Below are positions 54,079-63,463 of a stretch of 64,000 bases of DNA, piece by piece. Source of the DNA: Limisphaera sp. GTDB taxonomy: Bacteria > Verrucomicrobiota > Verrucomicrobiia > Limisphaerales > Limisphaeraceae. The translations under genes and the position numbers were made by a program. The stretch's first letter is position 1, and each line of letters starts with the position of its first letter. Where the stretch lies: NCBI GenBank assembly GCA_026417315.1, contig JAOADM010000001.1, positions 1 through 64,000 on the forward strand, written 5' to 3'. The notes beneath the pieces were generated by a model. It ran no database searches, was not told where the DNA came from, and worked only from the letters and a program-made list of their open reading frames with translations.

Positions 54079-55675
54079 GGAAGAATATAACTTCGCGCGA
54101 TGGGATCGCTTGGATTCCACTTGCCGGATTGTGGGCCAGCATCAGACAAAGGTCGTGGATTTCCTCGCGATCCGACCCGGCTTCCAAGGATTGAGCGATT
54201 TCATCACTGGTCATCGGCTTGCCGCGATTGGCGCGGAAGTGGCCTATCACACGTTTCTGGAGGGCGATGACCCTTTCCGACGCCTTCTTCCCAGCTTCCA
54301 CGCCCGGCTGATGATAGGCATTGATATTGATCAGCGAGGCATAAAGTCCAACGGCACGTTCGAACAGAGCGATGAGGCAACCGATCGTGAACGGGCTGAG
54401 CACGTCCAGCGTGATGCGGATGACGCCTCTGCCCTTTTCAGCGATGGCTTTGGCGGTGCCGGAGCAGAAGCTGTGAAGGTAATCTCCTGCGGTGACCAGA
54501 TCGTTCATGAGGACCGGCGGACCGTTTTGGTGTCGGAGCACCTCAATGAATGTGATGAAAAAATTCGGCAAACCGTCTCTAAGTTGCTGGACGTAAGAGT
54601 GTTGGTCGGTCGTCCCTTTATTCCCGAAAACAGTTAGCCCTTGGTGAACGACCTGGCCGTTGCGGTCCAGTTCCTTGCCAAGCGACTCCATGACGAGCTG
54701 TTGCAGGTACTTGGGGAACAACTCGAGTCGATCCTTGTAGGGCAGGACGACCATGTCTTTTGCTCCTTTACCGTTACCTGCGAAATGCCAAGCCAGAGAC
54801 AGGAGGGCTGCCGGGTTTAGATTAACGTTACAGACGCGCGACGCTGCATCGCAGCACTTGGCCCCCAGCAACATCGAATCAATGTCAAACCCCTGTAGCG
54901 CTGCAGGAAGCAAACCAACCGCCGAGGTCTCGCTGGTCCGGCCCCCCACCCAGTCCCACATAGGAAAGCGCCCAAGCCAACCCTCCGTGACCGCCTGTTT
55001 GTCCAGTTGACTGTTCTCCTGCGTAACAGCCACGGCATGTCGGGCGAAAGGAAGCCCTCTGTGGGCATAAGCAGTCTGCGCGATTTTCAGGCCGTTTGCC
55101 GTTTCCTTGGTCCCGCCCGACTTGGAGATAACGATACAGAGGGTCCGACCCAACTCGTTACTCAACTGGCGCACCACACGCTGCATTCCGTCCGGATCGG
55201 TATTGTCAAAGAAGTACGGTTTCATCCGGTCCCGGTCCGGATCCCCCAACGCATGCGCCACCATCTGCGGACCCAAAGCCGACCCGCCGATCCCAATCAG
55301 CAACAGATTCCGAAAGGATCCATCCCTGCCACAAACCGCGCCCGAATGGACCTGGCGGACGAACGCCTTGATCTGCGCCAGCGTGCGTTGGATCTGGTCC
55401 CGAATCTCCACCGTCGGCGCCAAGTCCGGATTGCGGAGCCAGTAGTGACCCACCATCCGACCCTCGTCCGGGTTGGCAATCGCACCGGCCTCCAGTGCCC
55501 GCATTTCCTCAAAAGCCCGCTGAAAAGCCGGCTCCATCGCCTGCACGTAGGACACCGGGATCCGCATTTCCCGGACATCCACGCTCAGGCCCAGTGCGGG
55601 CAGTCGCAAGAGTCCGCCGTCCCACAGGGGGTGTTGCGTCCGCTCCCAGGTGGGCTGGAGATTCATGGCACTCAT
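54068..55675 (-). CDS. pgi: Glucose-6-phosphate isomerase
   Basis: 535 aa glycolytic enzyme interconverting glucose-6-phosphate and fructose-6-phosphate, the substrate of glmS in this window. SIS-fold marks are [16 protein letters not shown] (about 126-141), [15 protein letters not shown] (about 188-202) and [15 protein letters not shown] (about 243-257). [11 protein letters not shown] near residue 360 and [13 protein letters not shown] near 455 carry the catalytic His and Lys regions. Length equals the family norm. The gene overlaps mnmG at its 3' end, so the two are probably co-transcribed. Confidence 0.95.
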   Translation of the reverse strand: MSAMNLQPTWERTQHPLWDGGLLRLPALGLSVDVREMRIPVSYVQAMEPAFQRAFEEMRALEAGAIANPDEGRMVGHYWLRNPDLAPTVEIRDQIQRTLAQIKAFVRQVHSGAVCGRDGSFRNLLLIGIGGSALGPQMVAHALGDPDRDRMKPYFFDNTDPDGMQRVVRQLSNELGRTLCIVISKSGGTKETANGLKIAQTAYAHRGLPFARHAVAVTQENSQLDKQAVTEGWLGRFPMWDWVGGRTSETSAVGLLPAALQGFDIDSMLLGAKCCDAASRVCNVNLNPAALLSLAWHFAGNGKGAKDMVVLPYKDRLELFPKYLQQLVMESLGKELDRNGQVVHQGLTVFGNKGTTDQHSYVQQLRDGLPNFFITFIEVLRHQNGPPVLMNDLVTAGDYLHSFCSGTAKAIAEKGRGVIRITLDVLSPFTIGCLIALFERAVGLYASLININAYHQPGVEAGKKASERVIALQKRVIGHFRANRGKPMTSDEIAQSLEAGSDREEIHDLCLMLAHNPASGIQAIPSREVIFFRAF

Positions 55676-55947
55676 ATCGGGAAGACACCATTACCACAGC
55701 CGCGGCGCCGCCTCAAACCCGGACGTGGCCGTCGGACTCCCGAATCCCCCTTGGCGCTGCCCTTCCGAGAGAGCCCGGGCTCTGGCGCAAGCGGATGCAG
55801 CCCGGCATCTACGCTTTGGCCTTGGCGCCCCCTCCTCCCGGCAGCACGAAAGGGCCGGTCGAAAGCGGGTCGCCCCGGGCCCTTTCGGCTTTGGCAACCT
55901 GCTGCGGAAACTTTGTGCGCCTCTCGGTGTTGTGCAGAGAGACGGTC

Positions 55948-56433
55948 ATGAACAAGCGCGAGCTGGAAGAGCTGCGAGCAGCGTTGTGGCAACGGCCGCT
56001 GCGTCCCGAGGAAGAAGCGCGACTTCAGTCCTGGCTGGCCGGGCATCCGGAGGAACGCGAAGATTGGGACCTGGAGCGGTCTTTGACCCACGCACTGGGC
56101 CGGCTGCGCCAAGTTGAAGTGCCTTCGAACCTGGCCGCTCGAGTGTGGTCGGCCATCGAGCGGGAGGAGGCGGCCCCGAAGCGGTGGCGCTGGGCCCACA
56201 GATTCTCGTGGGTGCGGGCGGTGTGGATTCGTTGGGCCGTGGCAGGGGCTGCAGCCCTCATCGTCGTGATGGTCTGGTGGCAAGGGTGGCAGGCGCCCAA
56301 GGTGCTGGAGCCGGAGGCCGTACAGGTCTGGGCGGAACTACTCTCGCCGGAGCCATTGGCGGAGTTCGACATCGTGGCTCGTCTGCCGGTCGGGCCTGCG
56401 CCCGATGTGGAGCTGTTGAGCTTGCTCCAATGA
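55948..56433 (+). CDS. Putative anti-sigma factor, single-pass membrane protein
   Basis: 161 aa. The start at MNKRELEELRAALWQRPL is preceded by a GAGAGA sequence; the frame open to 55495 is antisense to the pgi start and not coding. Residues 1-60 form a charged helical domain (EEEARLQSWLAGHPEERE) like the cytosolic part of Verrucomicrobial anti-sigma factors. One transmembrane helix lies at about 93-112 and a 50-residue extracytoplasmic tail follows, rich in Pro/Glu/Val. No HxxxCxxC zinc motif. It is the first gene of a tightly coupled unit that includes an ECF sigma factor two genes later, which supports the role but does not prove it. Confidence 0.6.
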   Translation: MNKRELEELRAALWQRPLRPEEEARLQSWLAGHPEEREDWDLERSLTHALGRLRQVEVPSNLAARVWSAIEREEAAPKRWRWAHRFSWVRAVWIRWAVAGAAALIVVMVWWQGWQAPKVLEPEAVQVWAELLSPEPLAEFDIVARLPVGPAPDVELLSLLQ

Positions 56434-57479
56434 GAACGGTCGGCGTGGTGGGCGACGCTGGGCTGGTCTGCACGGGTGGATGCGCAGGAGAGGCGGGCAC
56501 CCGTTTTTGGATCCTGTTGCTTTTGGGCACGTGGCTGACCTGCTTGAGCGTGGGGCGGGCGGGAGAGCCCGTGGGGGTCCCATCGACGCCGCCACTGCCT
56601 CCTGTGGTCTCGCCGGTGGATGCCTTCCGCGAGCTATTGGCGATGGCGCCGGAGGACCGGGAGCGGGCCCTGAGCAATCGACCGCCCGAGGTTCGTGCGC
56701 GTCTGTTGGCCAAGATCCAAGAGTACACAAAACTTTCGGCGGAGGAGCGTGAGCTTCGGCTGCGCGCGACGGAGTTGCGGTGGTATCTGGCACCTCTGAT
56801 GCGGCAGGCGCCGCAGGAGCGGCCCCCGCTGGAGACGACCGTACCGGCGCATGTGCGTCAGGCGGTGGCAGATCGGCTGGCGCTGTGGGACCGGTTACCG
56901 GCTGCGGTCCGGGAGCAATTCCTGCAGAGCGAGCACGCGTTGGACTACTTCAGTCGCATCCCTCGGGGCGCGCTCCCGGCGGGCGGCCGTCCACCGGTGG
57001 CTGTCGGGGCAACCGGTGCTCCAGCCGCGAGGGAAAACGAGGCGGTACGCCTGCCGGGAGGCCGTCGGTCTGCAGATTGGCAACCGGCGATGCGGCAGTT
57101 GGCGCGCTTTTTCGAGTGGACGCCGGAGGAACGCGAGCGAGCGTTGTCCACGCTGAGCGAGGCGGAGCGCCGGTTGATGGAAGAGAGCTTGCGGCAATTC
57201 GAGCGGTTGTCACGGGAGCAACGTCGGGCCGTGATCGCCTCGTTTCGTCGCCTGGCGGCGATGTCGCCAGAAGAGCGACGCGCGTTTCTGCGGAATGCGG
57301 AGCGTTGGGCGGCCATGAGTCCCTCGGAGCGGGAAACCTGGCGTCGGCTGGTGCGACAGGTGCCGGAACTGCCGCCGCTGCCCCCGGGTTTCTTCGAGGC
57401 GGGGTCAATGCCCCCGCTGCCTCCGGGTGCCCCTGGCGCACGGTCGGCTCAATCGCCTTCCCCGCCCTCTTCTCCATGA
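56430..57479 (+). CDS. DUF3106-like secreted protein
   Basis: 349 aa, coupled to the previous gene by ATGA. An N-terminal hydrophobic segment (FWILLLLGTWLTCLSVGRA, about 28-46) serves as signal or anchor. The rest is Arg/Glu-rich and built of repeated short helical units of the type LS/MSPEERRAFLRNAERWAAMS (about residues 280-310), the DUF3106 pattern, also seen at 65-100 and 225-260. Both ends are Pro-rich. Probably periplasmic, helical and possibly partner-binding; function unknown. Its position between a putative anti-sigma factor and a sigma factor suggests it is part of the sensing path. Confidence 0.6.
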   Translation: MRTVGVVGDAGLVCTGGCAGEAGTRFWILLLLGTWLTCLSVGRAGEPVGVPSTPPLPPVVSPVDAFRELLAMAPEDRERALSNRPPEVRARLLAKIQEYTKLSAEERELRLRATELRWYLAPLMRQAPQERPPLETTVPAHVRQAVADRLALWDRLPAAVREQFLQSEHALDYFSRIPRGALPAGGRPPVAVGATGAPAARENEAVRLPGGRRSADWQPAMRQLARFFEWTPEERERALSTLSEAERRLMEESLRQFERLSREQRRAVIASFRRLAAMSPEERRAFLRNAERWAAMSPSERETWRRLVRQVPELPPLPPGFFEAGSMPPLPPGAPGARSAQSPSPPSSP

Positions 57480-58165
57480 AAGGCTGGCCGGATTTGACCA
57501 CGCCCGCGGCGGCTGAACCCTCCGGAGCAGGAGAAGAGTCCGCCTCGACCGGGTCAATGCCGCGGCCGACGGAGGTGGCTCGCGACCCCGGCCCCACGGA
57601 TGCCGATCTGGTGCAGGCCGTGCGGTCCGGTAACATGGCGGCCTTCGAAGAACTGATGCGGCGCTACGGCCCGCGGGTGTTTGCCACGGTTCGCCGGTAT
57701 GCCCGGCGGGACAGCGAGGTGGCGGACCTCGCGCAAGAAATCTGGATCAGGGCATTTCAGAAGCTGTCGAGTTTTCGGGGTGAAGCGCCGTTCGAGCACT
57801 GGTTGATGCGGCTCGCGGTGCGCGCCTGTTACGATGCGTTGCGGGCCCATCGGCGCAGCCGGGAAGCGACCTTTACAGATTTGACCGAGGCGGAGCAGGA
57901 ATGGCTCATGGGTCTGACGCAGACCGCCGACGACTCGGATCGGCATCGCAGCGAGGCGGCCCGCCAGTTGGTGGATCGGCTGCTGGAGCTATTGTCCCCG
58001 GCGGACCGGCTGATATTGACCCTGTTGGAGCTGGAAGAGCGGTCGGTCAAGGAAACCGCCGAGCTGACAGGCTGGTCCGTGACCACGGTCAAGGTACGGG
58101 CGTTTCGGGCGCGGGCGCGGATGCGGCGCCTTTTGTCGCGGCTGATGAAGGACAAGTTTTTGTAG
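57476..58165 (+). CDS. ECF-type RNA polymerase sigma factor
   Basis: 229 aa extracytoplasmic-function sigma factor, coupled to the previous gene by ATGA. A Pro/Ala-rich 45-residue leader is followed by region 2 from DADLVQAVRSGNMAAFEEL through DLAQEIWIRAFQKLSSFRG to HWLMRLAVRACYDALRAHRR. Region 4 (about 165-225) has LSPADRLILTLLELEERSVKETAELTGWSVTTVKVRAFRARARMR, cited here as its ends only: SPADRL and VKVRAFRARA. An internal start after the leader (MPRPTEV) is possible. Target promoters are unknown, although autoregulation is usual. Confidence 0.9.
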   Translation: MKGWPDLTTPAAAEPSGAGEESASTGSMPRPTEVARDPGPTDADLVQAVRSGNMAAFEELMRRYGPRVFATVRRYARRDSEVADLAQEIWIRAFQKLSSFRGEAPFEHWLMRLAVRACYDALRAHRRSREATFTDLTEAEQEWLMGLTQTADDSDRHRSEAARQLVDRLLELLSPADRLILTLLELEERSVKETAELTGWSVTTVKVRAFRARARMRRLLSRLMKDKFL

Positions 58166-58229
58166 GCCGGCGCTGCGCTGTGTAACCCGGCCGGCCTCCC
58201 GCACGTCTCAAAGAAAGGTCAACCAGCAC

Positions 58230-58541
58230 ATGGACCGGCAAGTGGAAGCACTGAGGCAACGATTGATGCGGGCTGCCCGGGCCTGTCCGCCCTCGGCCTC
58301 GGTGCCACCGGGCTTCGAAGCCAGGGTGGTAGCGGCCTTGCGGCAGGGGGCACCTTCCGTGGACCCGATCCGCGGATGGATCCAGGGGCTCATGCGGGCC
58401 GCCTGGGCGTGTGCCGGCTTGAGCCTGCTGTTGACCTTGTGGCTCTGGATGGTGCCCATGGGCGAGGGCGCCGGAGAAGCAGCGGCGGACCTGGAATCCA
58501 CCTTGTTGGCCGCGGTAGAGGATTCCGAGTGGACTTGGTGA
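58230..58541 (+). CDS. Small single-pass membrane protein
   Basis: 103 aa. An N-terminal charged helix (MDRQVEALRQRLMRAARA) precedes one transmembrane segment at about residues 55-75 (AWACAGLSLLLTLWLWMV), and a short acidic tail ends EDSEWTW. No known family. It follows the sigma gene by 64 nt with AAAGAAAGG upstream of the ATG. Its size and topology would suit a second regulator of the sigma factor. Confidence 0.6.
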   Translation: MDRQVEALRQRLMRAARACPPSASVPPGFEARVVAALRQGAPSVDPIRGWIQGLMRAAWACAGLSLLLTLWLWMVPMGEGAGEAAADLESTLLAAVEDSEWTW

Positions 58542-58595
58542 ACCGCGTGTCCGACCAGTGTGCGGCCATGGCTGGCGACCGGATCCAATGGGGTT

Positions 58596-59195
58596 ATGAG
58601 TGAACCGATCACGGGGAATGCAACGCGGACCGCCGGGGTCGGCGCAGCTGCGTGGAAGATCGCGCTGGCCACGGCGATCATTTTTGCGGCGGGGGTTTTG
58701 ACCGGGGGCCTGTTGGTCGGCAAGGCCGTGCGCGAACGGGTCGGCCGTTTTCGTGCCATGGGCCCCGCGGCTGCTCCAGGGCCGACCCACCCCAATGCGG
58801 TCGCTCCCGCGCCCCCGGCGGCTCCGATCCTGCCGCCTCTCTCCGAGTTACGGCACCGGGCCGGACCCGAGCTCCAGCGTCGGCTGGAGGAACGGCGCAT
58901 GGAATTCTTGCTGCGGGCAACCCGCGAACTGAACCTTTCCCCGGAACAGCGCGCGCGCATCGAACAGCACATCCGGGAAAGTCAGGAACGCATCCGGCAG
59001 TTGTGGGATTCGATCCAGCCGCAGCTGCGAAGGGAGGTGGCGGAAGCCCGGGAGCGAATCCAACAAGAACTGACCCCAGAGCAGCGGCGTGCCTTTGAAC
59101 GGTTGCTGCGGCGGGAGCCCGGGCGGAGGGCCGAGGAACCGGGCGCAGCGCCCCCTCCGCGGCCGCCCGGACCTCGCCCGCGGCCCGAGCGTTGA
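58596..59195 (+). CDS. Membrane-anchored Spy/CpxP-like (LTxxQ-type) helical protein
   Basis: 199 aa. Start MSEPITGN chosen because the transmembrane helix (IALATAIIFAAGVLTGGLLVG, about 23-43) follows closely. A Pro/Ala linker leads to a helical domain (about 90-180): NLSPEQRARIEQHIRESQER and LTPEQRRAFERLL are LTxxQ-type motifs of the Spy/CpxP/heavy-metal-resistance fold. It ends in a Pro/Arg-rich tail. In other bacteria such proteins sense envelope or metal stress. The context behind an ECF sigma factor agrees, but no metal ligands are conserved. Confidence 0.65.
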   Translation: MSEPITGNATRTAGVGAAAWKIALATAIIFAAGVLTGGLLVGKAVRERVGRFRAMGPAAAPGPTHPNAVAPAPPAAPILPPLSELRHRAGPELQRRLEERRMEFLLRATRELNLSPEQRARIEQHIRESQERIRQLWDSIQPQLRREVAEARERIQQELTPEQRRAFERLLRREPGRRAEEPGAAPPPRPPGPRPRPER

Positions 59196-59749
59196 TCGCC
59201 TGCCCTGTTCAAGGTGCAACTCGGGGCCGGGTTCGTCCCCTGCAACAAGAATCCGCCACGCTTGATGCGGTTCGGGAGCCGCTCCGCCTTTTGGGGGCGA
59301 AAAGCCGCCGGCACGACCTCACGCAGGACGGAGCGGTTTGAGTTTTCGCGAGGCGGTTGAAGAGACGGCCACGTCCTGCATGAGAGCCGACGACAGACCG
59401 CGGCAGAAACGGAAGCAAGAGGCTCCTCGTTTCCTTGCACGTCGGACGGCGCCTGGAGCGAAGGCACCTTCATGGACCCCCGCAAAACGTGTTACGAACC
59501 TGCAGTGACAGCCCAGTCCGCAGGCGGCCGGAGCCCCGAGGCTGGGCTCAGGACACACGTAACCGGCAAGGCACGTCCATCCAAAAAGCTCATCGGCTCG
59601 GCCGGCCTGCCAATCGGTGCTGCGCGGCCGGCAGGTCTCCAGGGAAAGGAGTTTGGTCCGCGGCCCGGGCGGCTCGGGTTTGCGAGGCTGCGACGCGTTA
59701 CATTTTCGGCTGTTCCGCAGGCGCCGTTGGTCTTATGGTGCGGGCTCCC
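59196..59749. other. Intergenic region before the dUTPase gene
   Basis: 554 bp with no credible gene; frames overlap on both strands without recognisable motifs. No clear promoter or terminator was identified. Confidence 0.35.
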
Positions 59750-60130
59750 ATGAACCAACCGGATCGACTGGAAGAGATTTGGCGGCTGCAGCACGCGTTG
59801 AACGAGCGCATCGGGGTGCGGACGGAAGGTCTGAGCGAGGCCGAGCGCATCCACTGGATTCTGAACTACTGCCGCGCCATGTCCCAGGAGATCGCCGAAC
59901 TGACCGACAGCGTCCCGTGGAAATGGTGGGCCCGGTACCAAAGGTTCGACGAACAGAACGCGCGCGTGGAGGTGGTGGACCTGTTCCATTTCCTGATCAG
60001 TCTCGCCCAGGTGCTGGGAATGACCGCCGAGGACCTGTATCAGGCGTATCTCAAGAAAAATGCGGTGAATTTCCAGCGGCAGGAAACGGGCTACACCGCC
60101 AAGGACGAGCAGGACAGCCGGCACATCTGA
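59750..60130 (+). CDS. Dimeric all-alpha dUTPase/MazG-like nucleotide pyrophosphohydrolase
   Basis: 126 aa all-helical NTP pyrophosphohydrolase of the dUTPase-2 family, cleaving dUTP to dUMP and pyrophosphate. The start MNQPDRLEEIW is preferred to an ATG 15 nt upstream. Metal-binding acidic residues appear as SQEIAELTDSVPWKWW (ExxE helix, about residues 44-59) and ARVEVVDLFHFLISLAQVLG (ExxxD helix, about 73-92). The LQHALNERIG start and WILNYCRAM match the family. It is shorter than phage and kinetoplastid dimeric dUTPases (about 160-270 aa). Substrate by family; dUTP versus other dNTPs is not certain. Stands alone. Confidence 0.8.
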   Translation: MNQPDRLEEIWRLQHALNERIGVRTEGLSEAERIHWILNYCRAMSQEIAELTDSVPWKWWARYQRFDEQNARVEVVDLFHFLISLAQVLGMTAEDLYQAYLKKNAVNFQRQETGYTAKDEQDSRHI

Positions 60131-60458
60131 TTCACGGGCGAGGACCGGTTCGGATCCCGCGGACCCCAATCAAGGAGGCCAGCGCGGGTGCGCACTCTCT
60201 CCCGTGGTGGCATCGTAACAGCCGGGGTTTTGGCCGGCTCGGATCCACGCGGGCAGATGCAAGCCCGTGTGCGCACGCGGCCGGCTGCGTTCTTCCCTCG
60301 AGCGGCCATGCCGGGGTCCGGCCCAAGCAACATCGCGAGCCGACGGCCGGGTGAGCGGCACACCGCGCAGCGCGTGTTCTGGCAATCAGGAAGAGGTTGC
60401 GCGCACGCCTGTCACCCGGCGGTCGGCGCCTTGGCGACCGTCGATCCACCGGGACGGC
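60131..60458. other. Convergent intergenic region dUTPase / ABC permease
   Basis: 328 bp without a gene. AGCCGG-(8 nt)-CCGGCT at 60220-60239 is the only notable dyad and lacks a T-run. Confidence 0.35.
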
Positions 60459-61295
60459 TCAGGTCTTGAAATCCCTGACCTGGAAACCCACCGCGCCCAG
60501 GATGAAGGCAGTGGCGTTGGCGCCGAGCAGGACCAGTTGCGACTGCAGGATCTCCCACCAGGGAATGGGCGAATCGAACACGCGCAGCCAGCAGCGGAAG
60601 TGGTGGGGGAGAAGCCAGACCTCGTAGCGATCGAAGAAGGGAATGGATTCCAGGACCAGATTCACGAACAGGTAGGAGAGCGCCAGGATCGTGGCGGCCG
60701 CGGGCTTCATGTTGAAGCAGGAGAACAGGAAGGCCAGGCTCAACATCGTCACCGCGTTCATGCCCAGAAAGACGTGGGCCAGAAGGTAACGTTGGAGCCC
60801 AGCTTCGCTGCTCAGCACCGCAAAGGCCTGGCCGGGCGCAAAGACAAACATCCCCTTCCACGGAAACCAGAGCCGCGCGCACAGGACGGCCGTGGCGCCC
60901 AGCACCAACACCAGCGACAACGCGAACAAGGCGCCCGCCAGCCATTTGACGGTCAACAGGCGCAGCCGCGAAATCGGTCTGGACAGAATCATGCGCAGTG
61001 TTCCGTCTTCGGCCTCTTTGGCCACCAGATCGCCACCTACCAGGGTCGTGTACAGAGGCATTAGAAGCAGGATCTGGGGGATCAGCATGATCACCGCCAC
61101 GGTCAGGGCCGAGATGAATTCGCGGGCCAGGTAGCCGTTGCCTTCCAGCAAACGTTCCAGGTCCTGCTGCCAACGCGTGAATCGGAACGCCAGCAGCATG
61201 GCGTTCTGGGCCAACAGGAACATGCCGAAGCCGATGTAGGTTCGCTTTTTGCCGAACAGTTTCCAGAGTTCGTTCCTGAGATGCAGCCAGAACAT
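60459..61295 (-). CDS. ABC-2 type transporter permease
   Basis: 278 aa inner-membrane permease with six hydrophobic segments, partner of the ATPase gene 9 nt upstream. The N-terminus MFWLHLRNELWKLFGKKRTY is the amphipathic elbow helix of ABC-2 exporters, and VAKEAEDGTLRMILSRPISR (about 92-111) is the conserved coupling region of the NosY/NatB group. Probably exports or extrudes a small molecule or peptide, or acts in gliding or maturation systems; substrate unknown. Last gene of a four-gene unit. Confidence 0.9.
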   Translation of the reverse strand: MFWLHLRNELWKLFGKKRTYIGFGMFLLAQNAMLLAFRFTRWQQDLERLLEGNGYLAREFISALTVAVIMLIPQILLLMPLYTTLVGGDLVAKEAEDGTLRMILSRPISRLRLLTVKWLAGALFALSLVLVLGATAVLCARLWFPWKGMFVFAPGQAFAVLSSEAGLQRYLLAHVFLGMNAVTMLSLAFLFSCFNMKPAAATILALSYLFVNLVLESIPFFDRYEVWLLPHHFRCWLRVFDSPIPWWEILQSQLVLLGANATAFILGAVGFQVRDFKT

Positions 61296-61304
61296 CGCGA
61301 GCTT

Positions 61305-62270
61305 TCAGGTTGCGGCCGGACGGCGCGTCACCTCCCGGCTGTCGGACCTGCTGTCCGATTGCGGGTCGGGCCGCATGAGTGACAGATAAAACTGCTCCAG
61401 CGTTTGCCGGGGCCGGCGGAGCTCCAACAGATCGAATCCGGCCTCGACGATCCAGCGGGCCAGTTGGTCGGGGGTGATGCCCGGGGCCGGGCGCACCCAA
61501 CCGCCTTCAGCGTCCCGGCCCGCCTCGAGCACCAGCCCGACGGCCTGCAGGCCCGCCACGGCACGTTCGAAGGGGCGGGCCTCCAATCGGATCGGACCCT
61601 CCGCCCATTGGACGCGGTCCCACGGGCCTTCGAAGACCTTGCGGCCCTGGCGCAACACAGCGATGCGGGTGCAGAGCTGTTCCATCTCGCCCAGTTGATG
61701 GGAAGAGATCAGCAGGGTCAGACCCAGTTCCCGGTGCAGCCGTTGGAGCATTTGTCGGAGCTCGTGCACGCCCTCGGGGTCGAGGCCCTCGCCGGGCTCA
61801 TCCAGAATCAAAAGATCCGGGTGCGGCAACAGGGCCTGGGCCAGGGCCAGGCGGGCTCGCATGCCGTGCGAGTAGGTCCGCACCGCCGAATGCTCGCGCC
61901 CGGTCAGGCCCACCCAGTCCAACACCTCGGCCAATCGCCGTTGCGACACGGGCGCGGTGTAGCTGGAGAAGATCTCCAGGTTGCGCAATCCGCTCAGGTA
62001 TTCGTAAAAGGCCGGAGTTTCGAAGATGGCGCCCACCCGGGCCAGCGCCCGGGTCCGCTGCGTGGCGACGTCCCAACCATGGATGCGCACCTGTCCGGCG
62101 GTGGGCCAGACCTGTCCCAGCATCATGCCAATGGCGGTGCTTTTGCCGGCGCCATTGTGTCCGAGGAGACCGAAGACTTCTCCGATGGGAACCGTCAACG
62201 TGAGGTCCTCCACCGCCGTGCGGCGTCCGAACCGCTTGGTCACGTGATGCAGCTCGATCGCCGCCGTCAT
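61305..62270 (-). CDS. ABC transporter ATP-binding protein
   Basis: 321 aa ATPase. Walker A is GHNGAGKST (about 37-45), the signature is [15 protein letters not shown] (the variant typical of CcmA/NatA-like exporters), Walker [16 protein letters not shown] and the switch His ISSHQ. A C-terminal extension of about 100 residues (about 220-321) forms a regulatory domain common in this subgroup. Its start codon overlaps the stop of the pseudopilin gene (ATGA-type), and the permease follows after 9 nt. Confidence 0.93.
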   Translation of the reverse strand: MTAAIELHHVTKRFGRRTAVEDLTLTVPIGEVFGLLGHNGAGKSTAIGMMLGQVWPTAGQVRIHGWDVATQRTRALARVGAIFETPAFYEYLSGLRNLEIFSSYTAPVSQRRLAEVLDWVGLTGREHSAVRTYSHGMRARLALAQALLPHPDLLILDEPGEGLDPEGVHELRQMLQRLHRELGLTLLISSHQLGEMEQLCTRIAVLRQGRKVFEGPWDRVQWAEGPIRLEARPFERAVAGLQAVGLVLEAGRDAEGGWVRPAPGITPDQLARWIVEAGFDLLELRRPRQTLEQFYLSLMRPDPQSDSRSDSREVTRRPAAT

Positions 62271-62839
62271 CGGGCCCCCTCCAGTACCAACAAATTGCGG
62301 ATGTGACCGTCGGCGTAGAGATAGTTCACCGCCCGCCGCTCGCCGCGGGCGCGATGGAACCCTTCTTTATCGAACATGAGCGGCATGCGCGAGCTGCCGA
62401 AGCGCATGCCGAACACCTGCAGGTCATCGGCGCGCTGGCCATTGAGCAGACTGTTCCACGCATAGCTGGAACCCGTCCGCTCGAACAACTGCGCCGTATC
62501 GGAGGGGCATCGAAACACCCGCACATCTCCCACCTCGTCGGCCAGGACCTGGTCCGGACCGGGCAGGACAGGTCCGGGCGGCAGGCTGTTGGTGTCCGGG
62601 GGCCGATCCCGCATGACCGGCAGGCGCTGATGGTTTTGATCCACGTACATCTGCAGGGCCAGCCCGATCTGGCGCAGGTGCCCCATGCAAGCGGTGGCGC
62701 GGCCGGCTTCGCGCGCGCGGCTCAGACCCGGCAGGAGCAGCCCGGCCAGCAGCGCCAGGATGCCGAGCACGACCAGGAGCTCCAACAGGGTGAAACCGCG
62801 AGACCATCCATTGTGGGGCTCTGCCAGGATTCCGTTCAT
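62267..62839 (-). CDS. Type II secretion-type pseudopilin (prepilin N-methylation domain)
   Basis: 190 aa. The type III signal is plain: [23 protein letters not shown], where prepilin peptidase cuts after Gly15 and the mature Phe is methylated; Glu5 of the mature protein is present. The head domain has two Cys ([10 protein letters not shown] and VFRCPSDTA) that may form a disulfide, and the end [12 protein letters not shown] resembles the H-X9-DG motif of DUF1559-type pseudopilins common in Verrucomicrobiota and Planctomycetota. It overlaps the ABC ATPase gene and lies 9 nt after the membrane protein gene, so it belongs to that unit. Confidence 0.88.
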   Translation of the reverse strand: MNGILAEPHNGWSRGFTLLELLVVLGILALLAGLLLPGLSRAREAGRATACMGHLRQIGLALQMYVDQNHQRLPVMRDRPPDTNSLPPGPVLPGPDQVLADEVGDVRVFRCPSDTAQLFERTGSSYAWNSLLNGQRADDLQVFGMRFGSSRMPLMFDKEGFHRARGERRAVNYLYADGHIRNLLVLEGAR

Positions 62840-62848
62840 GGGTCGTCT

Positions 62849-63463
62849 TCACCGGTCGGGTCGCCCCCGGAAGAATCGTCCGCTCTGCATGAGCCGCTGC
62901 AGTTCTTCGAGAACGGGCGCCAACTCGGCCTTGGTCTGGGCCGAGCTCTGCGAGTAGAAGGCGCGCAGTCCGTGGAGGGTGACCTGCCGCTGCAGATCCT
63001 CGCTCCAACCCGGAGGGGGTTCGGCCGGAGTGACTCGGCCGGACTCGATTGCGGCCTCGCGCACGCGGCGCATGGCTTCGCGCAAGGCCCGCTGACGACG
63101 ATCCGCGGGCAGTTCCTCGAAGGCGGCAATCATTTGTTGCAGCCCCTGCGGCAGGGTGGCATCCAGGAACGCCGCGCGTTCGTCCTCCGTCATGACCGCG
63201 AACCAGTTGGTCCAGAAGCCGTCCAGCCGTACACGACGTCGCTCTTCGTAAGGCAGCGCGTTGAGTCCCTCGGCCAACTGACGCAACGCGCGCTCCCGCT
63301 CCGGACCCCGCAGCCGGGCCAGGTCGGTGCTTTCGACCCACTGCCGCAGCTTGTCTGCGGTCATCTTTTGCGCAGCGGCCCATTGGTAGCCGGTCCAGAT
63401 CAGGATCCAGACCAGGGCCAGGGCTCCTGTGCCGGCCAACCACCACCGCAATCGGAGCTGCAT
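62849..63463 (-). CDS. Membrane-anchored helical protein of unknown function
   Basis: 204 aa. Start MQLRLRWWLAG gives one N-terminal transmembrane helix (LAGTGALALVWILIWTGYQW, about 9-28); the frame open upstream to 63697 is Pro/Arg-rich noise. The rest is soluble and alpha-helical with LPYEERRRVRLDG, MTEDERAAFLDATLP and LPADRRQRALREAMRR. These short helical units recall DUF3106, as in the protein at 56430. First gene of the unit with the pseudopilin and ABC exporter. No function is assigned. Confidence 0.65.
   Translation of the reverse strand: MQLRLRWWLAGTGALALVWILIWTGYQWAAAQKMTADKLRQWVESTDLARLRGPERERALRQLAEGLNALPYEERRRVRLDGFWTNWFAVMTEDERAAFLDATLPQGLQQMIAAFEELPADRRQRALREAMRRVREAAIESGRVTPAEPPPGWSEDLQRQVTLHGLRAFYSQSSAQTKAELAPVLEELQRLMQSGRFFRGRPDR

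Noticed and set aside
61305..62270. Degenerate ABC signature YSHGM as a sign of an inactive ATPase
   Set aside because: Variants of LSGGQ with this form are normal in the NatA/CcmA-like exporter subgroup, and Walker A, Walker B and the switch His are intact.
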